A program made the position numbers and the translations under genes. From Lophium mytilinum (lineage: Eukaryota; Ascomycota; Dothideomycetes; Mytilinidiales; Mytilinidiaceae): 64,000 nucleotides of DNA. The notes below the pieces were generated by a model. That model ran no database searches, was not told where the DNA came from, and worked only from the letters and a program-made list of their open reading frames with translations. Position 1 is the stretch's first letter. Each line of letters opens with the position of its first letter. Positions 61,421-64,000 of the stretch are shown here, piece after piece. The stretch lies in the NCBI GenBank assembly GCA_010093605.1, contig MU004190.1:1571599-1635598 (forward strand), given 5' to 3'.

Positions 61421-62934
61421 TCACAAAACCCCCATCAATCCCGCCACCAACCCCACAGCACCCACGAGGCTCCAACCCACCTCCAAATGCCCCGCCACCC
61501 CCGTCCCCGTCGCACTCGGCGCCGCCGTCCCACTCGCGCTCCCAGTAACCGTCCCCGACGGCGTCGCCGTATTATTATTATTCCCACCCACCGTCAAATT
61601 CCCATTCGTCTCCTTCACCAACAACCCCTGCACCACCCCCAGCGCACTCAAGAGCTCTCCCAGCCCCCCTGAATCCCCGACGCTGCTACTCTCCTTATAC
61701 CAATGATCGCTACAAACCACGGAACTCCCATTGGACGCCTGATTGCTCGTCTCGCAATGCGCCGCCGCCGCTTTCGCGGACGTCTCGAGAAGACTCATAA
61801 GCTTATCCGCCGTGAACGGTGCGGCGAGGGTTGCGCGGGAGATGCTAGAGGCGAACCCGCCCTTGAACTCCAGCTGGTCGGTGTCGCACCGCGCGCTAGG
61901 CTCACAGGCCGGCTCGTTAAGAATACCCGGAGCGCTGGGTTGGGATGCGAAGCGGTCGGTGGCGTTGACGAAGCCGGAGACGCGGGCTTTCCACAGCGGG
62001 GATGCGTTGGTGAGGTTGTACATGACCGCCGAGCCGTAGAGATATGCGCCGAAGACATTGGTCCACTCAATGTGGTTGGTAGAGGAGCAGTTCTCCGTGG
62101 CGTCCGCGCCGTCGTAGACGTGGTAGTCGTCGGTCAGCAGGCCGGCGGACTGGGTCCAGTTGTAGGCTTTCTCGGCCCAGGTGGCGTAGGTGGCGTTGCC
62201 GGTGAACTGGGCGAGGCGGGCGGCGAGGAGGAAGAAGTTGCCGTTGGTGAGGGTGTTTTTGTAGTTGTAGCCGTTGTTGAAAGTGAAGATTTGCCAGCGG
62301 AGACCGCCGCCGCAGGTGGAGGTGTCCCAGCGGGCGGCCTGCAGGTTGAAGACGTTGATGGAGATGTTGAGCCATTGGGATGATGGATTAGGATTGGGGA
62401 AGTTCATCTCGGCGGCGGAGAGGGTGGCGAGCCCCCACGTGGACTGGTCATCGTTGCCCTGTAGTCATATTTAGTACTCGTGGGCTATATGACTGCAAGT
62501 CTTCGCAGTAAGATGAATTGGCATATACCAAAGACTTGGTCTGGTTGGGCGTCATGTAATCGTCGTTCGGCCCTCTTTGGAATTGGAGAGCTTGCCCTAT
62601 GAGGTCGCTGTACTGCTTGTCGGCAGTCAAGGTCTGGTACTGCACCATGGCGTCCCAGGCAGCTCCCGCCTCCCACCAGTAGTAGGGTTTACTGAACAGG
62701 CCGGGCGGGCCATTGTTAGACGTGGCCTCATTGTAGGTCTGAATTATGCCTCCGGCGAGAGTCTTGGCAACATCCTTGATGGAATCTGGGGATGTTAGAA
62801 ATGCGGGGGGGGCCGGTAAACTTGTCAAAAGGAAAAAAGAGTTTACCGGCACTGTCGGTTGAGAGGCTAATGGCATTTGCTGACAGAGCGAACGCCGAAA
62901 AAGCGAGTGGAAGGGATTGCGTAGAGAAATGCAT
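61421..62934 (-). CDS. GPI-anchored GH76 endo-alpha-1,6-mannosidase (Dfg5/Dcw1-like)
   Basis: Exons on the minus strand 62847-62934, 62529-62785 and 61421-62458; 460 residues. GH76 proteins Dfg5/Dcw1 work at the plasma membrane and link GPI proteins to wall glucan by acting on the alpha-1,6-mannose of the GPI glycan. Signal peptide MHFSTQSLPLAFSAFALSAN; conserved KPYYWWEAGAAWDAMVQYQ; catalytic pair D118-D119 in GNDDQSTWGLA; then CGGGLRWQIF and NGYNYKNTLTNGNFFLLAAR and WTQSAGLL. Several N-x-S/T sites. The C-terminus is a Ser/Thr/Asn/Gly-rich stretch and hydrophobic VGWSLVGAVGLVAGLMGVL, fitting GPI attachment. All family landmarks are present and the gene looks functional. Confidence 0.94.
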
Positions 62935-63656
62935 GTTGAACGAGTGGCGTCAATAATCGACGATGTTGAAGAGGGCGAGCGAGTTTGTTAAGTAATGATT
63001 TGGAAACAAATTAACCCGGAGAGCGGCGAGGCGAGGCGCATCCCGTCATCACTAAGATATGCTGGGACTAAGTAATGAAATACGAGAACTTAGGGGGGCG
63101 AAGCCCTTGCCTAGCCTGGAGCTTGGCTACTCAGGGGTAAAGTAAACTACTGTGGGTGTTACCAAGGAATTGCCAAGGATGAAGTTCTCCACCCTCAGCA
63201 GGTACTCATGATGAGAGAGGGTAAAGGAGGTTATAATATCATGTGTGCAAGAATCATCTCGCGTGGGTACGTTTTGCGGGGAAAAAAGCGGCTGTGGCTG
63301 TGGCGTTGATATCCAAGTCTATTTTTAGTGTCCGGAAGTGCGAGACGGGCCGATGATTTAGGCATCAGCCTCAGCCTTGCCAAGGATTGGACCACCACCA
63401 CCTGCATCCTCCACCCATCCTCACCCATCCTCACCCATCATGTAGCTGTCTTGCGCCTCTTTAGAACCATCGAATATCGAGCGGGAGTGACCTTTTCTCC
63501 TGCCCCCTCTACTCCCAATTCAGGAGCTGTGCCACTTCTTTCGACAATCCTGCTATCATAGCCGTGGACCGGTAATCTCGCCGCTAAAGAAATACCCGAC
63601 CTAGCACACGCCGAAGTAAACACACTCTAAAAAGACATTCAAGCGGTACACATGCG
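62935..63656. other. Divergent promoter region
   Basis: 722 bp between the divergent GH76 and HET-like genes. The repeat CACCCATCCTCACCCATC (63411-63440, three partial copies) is the only notable feature. No gene supported. Confidence 0.5.
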
Positions 63657-64000
63657 ATGCCTTCCGACAAAGATCTCTGCATCAATTGCAAAGCAATAAA
63701 CGTCGAGACTTTATCCGCTCCGGGAGGGTTTTGGGTGCGACGAGCAGATCTCCACCGTCAATGCTGCCTCTGCGCTTTCATTGAGAATAAGGTATTTAGA
63801 TTTGATAGAGGAGTGAAAGAGATTGCCCTTCGTTTGAAGTCTCATTTTGATGGGGCGGTCATGTTAGAGATGGGCGGGACCGAGTTCAACATTGGCACGT
63901 TAGAAGGTAAGGTTTCTCACATTTTCAGACCATAGCCATCAATTTGTACACATTCTACACCACTACGTGTGGTACTTGGGGTATTTCTAGATTTTGCAGG
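63657..64000 (+). CDS. N-terminus of a probable HET-type protein, truncated by the window end
   Basis: Exon 1 is 63657-63906, followed by GTAAGG; the next acceptor is either TTTCAG (63928) or later (TTTCTAG near 63990), so the continuation is not resolved. The protein begins with LCINCKAINVETLSAPGGFW and QCCLCAFIENK, the Cys-pair module (CxxC and CCxLC) seen at the N-terminus of many ascomycete heterokaryon-incompatibility (HET) domain proteins, upstream of the HET domain proper. In this group the domain triggers programmed cell death upon non-self recognition. The HET domain itself would lie outside the window, so this is a family-level guess. Confidence 0.5.

Overview
The window is nuclear DNA of a filamentous ascomycete (Pezizomycotina; a dothideomycete would fit, but that is inference). 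Genes carry short 45-140 nt GT-AG introns with internal branch-point-like CTAAC/CTGAC motifs. The gene content is fungal: eRF3 with a Q/G/Y-rich prion-like N-terminus, a GPI-anchored GH76 mannosidase, Yrb30-type Ran-binding protein, Mak5, Trm7, and the beginning of a probable HET-type protein. I rebuilt exon structures by hand. Multi-exon coordinates span start to stop codon, with exons listed in the evidence.

Layout. 1-25.2 kb is mostly conserved genes: the 3' part of an Ind1/NUBPL P-loop protein, a small GPI-type secreted protein (-), a TCO89-like TORC1 candidate (-), a single-pass membrane protein with a VKP tandem-repeat tail (-), a BSD-domain protein (+), a Yrb30-type Ran-binding protein (-), eRF3/Sup35 (+), a Yju2/CCDC130 splicing factor (-) and a large alpha/beta-hydrolase (+). 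From 25.2 to 61.4 kb the character changes. Islands of conserved genes (TRM7 and MAK5 as a divergent pair; a six-span membrane protein, a GNAT acetyltransferase, a DUF7730-like protein, a KpsF/GutQ-type SIS protein) alternate with poorly conserved, charged, coiled-coil genes and with repeats. The last part holds a GH76 mannosidase (-) and a truncated HET-like gene (+).

Repeats in the 25-61 kb part. (i) A foldback MITE-like family of about 220 bp with terminal inverted repeats around AGGCCAYAAGTCTGGGCAC; I count about ten copies or fragments. (ii) Three copies of a Pol III-like element: an AT-rich TATA-like block, two tandem 64-81 nt units each with a tRNA D-arm-like core (CTCAGTnnGTTAGAGC), then a B-box. 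(iii) A separate tRNA-like locus with TATA, A-box, B-box and T-run. (iv) A tandem array with an exact 150 bp period. (v) Direct repeats around a duplicated coiled-coil gene.

How the parts relate. The conserved genes cover gene expression and growth control (eRF3, Trm7, Mak5, Yju2-type, Yrb30-type, TORC1-type) and the cell surface (GH76, small GPI protein). The lineage-specific genes share a plan: low-complexity charged N-terminus, acidic patch, C-terminal coiled coil. Two of them (33.3-34.2 kb and 56.0-57.0 kb) are clear paralogues that also share promoter and leader. No secondary-metabolite cluster, CRISPR array, rRNA or convincing functional tRNA was seen.
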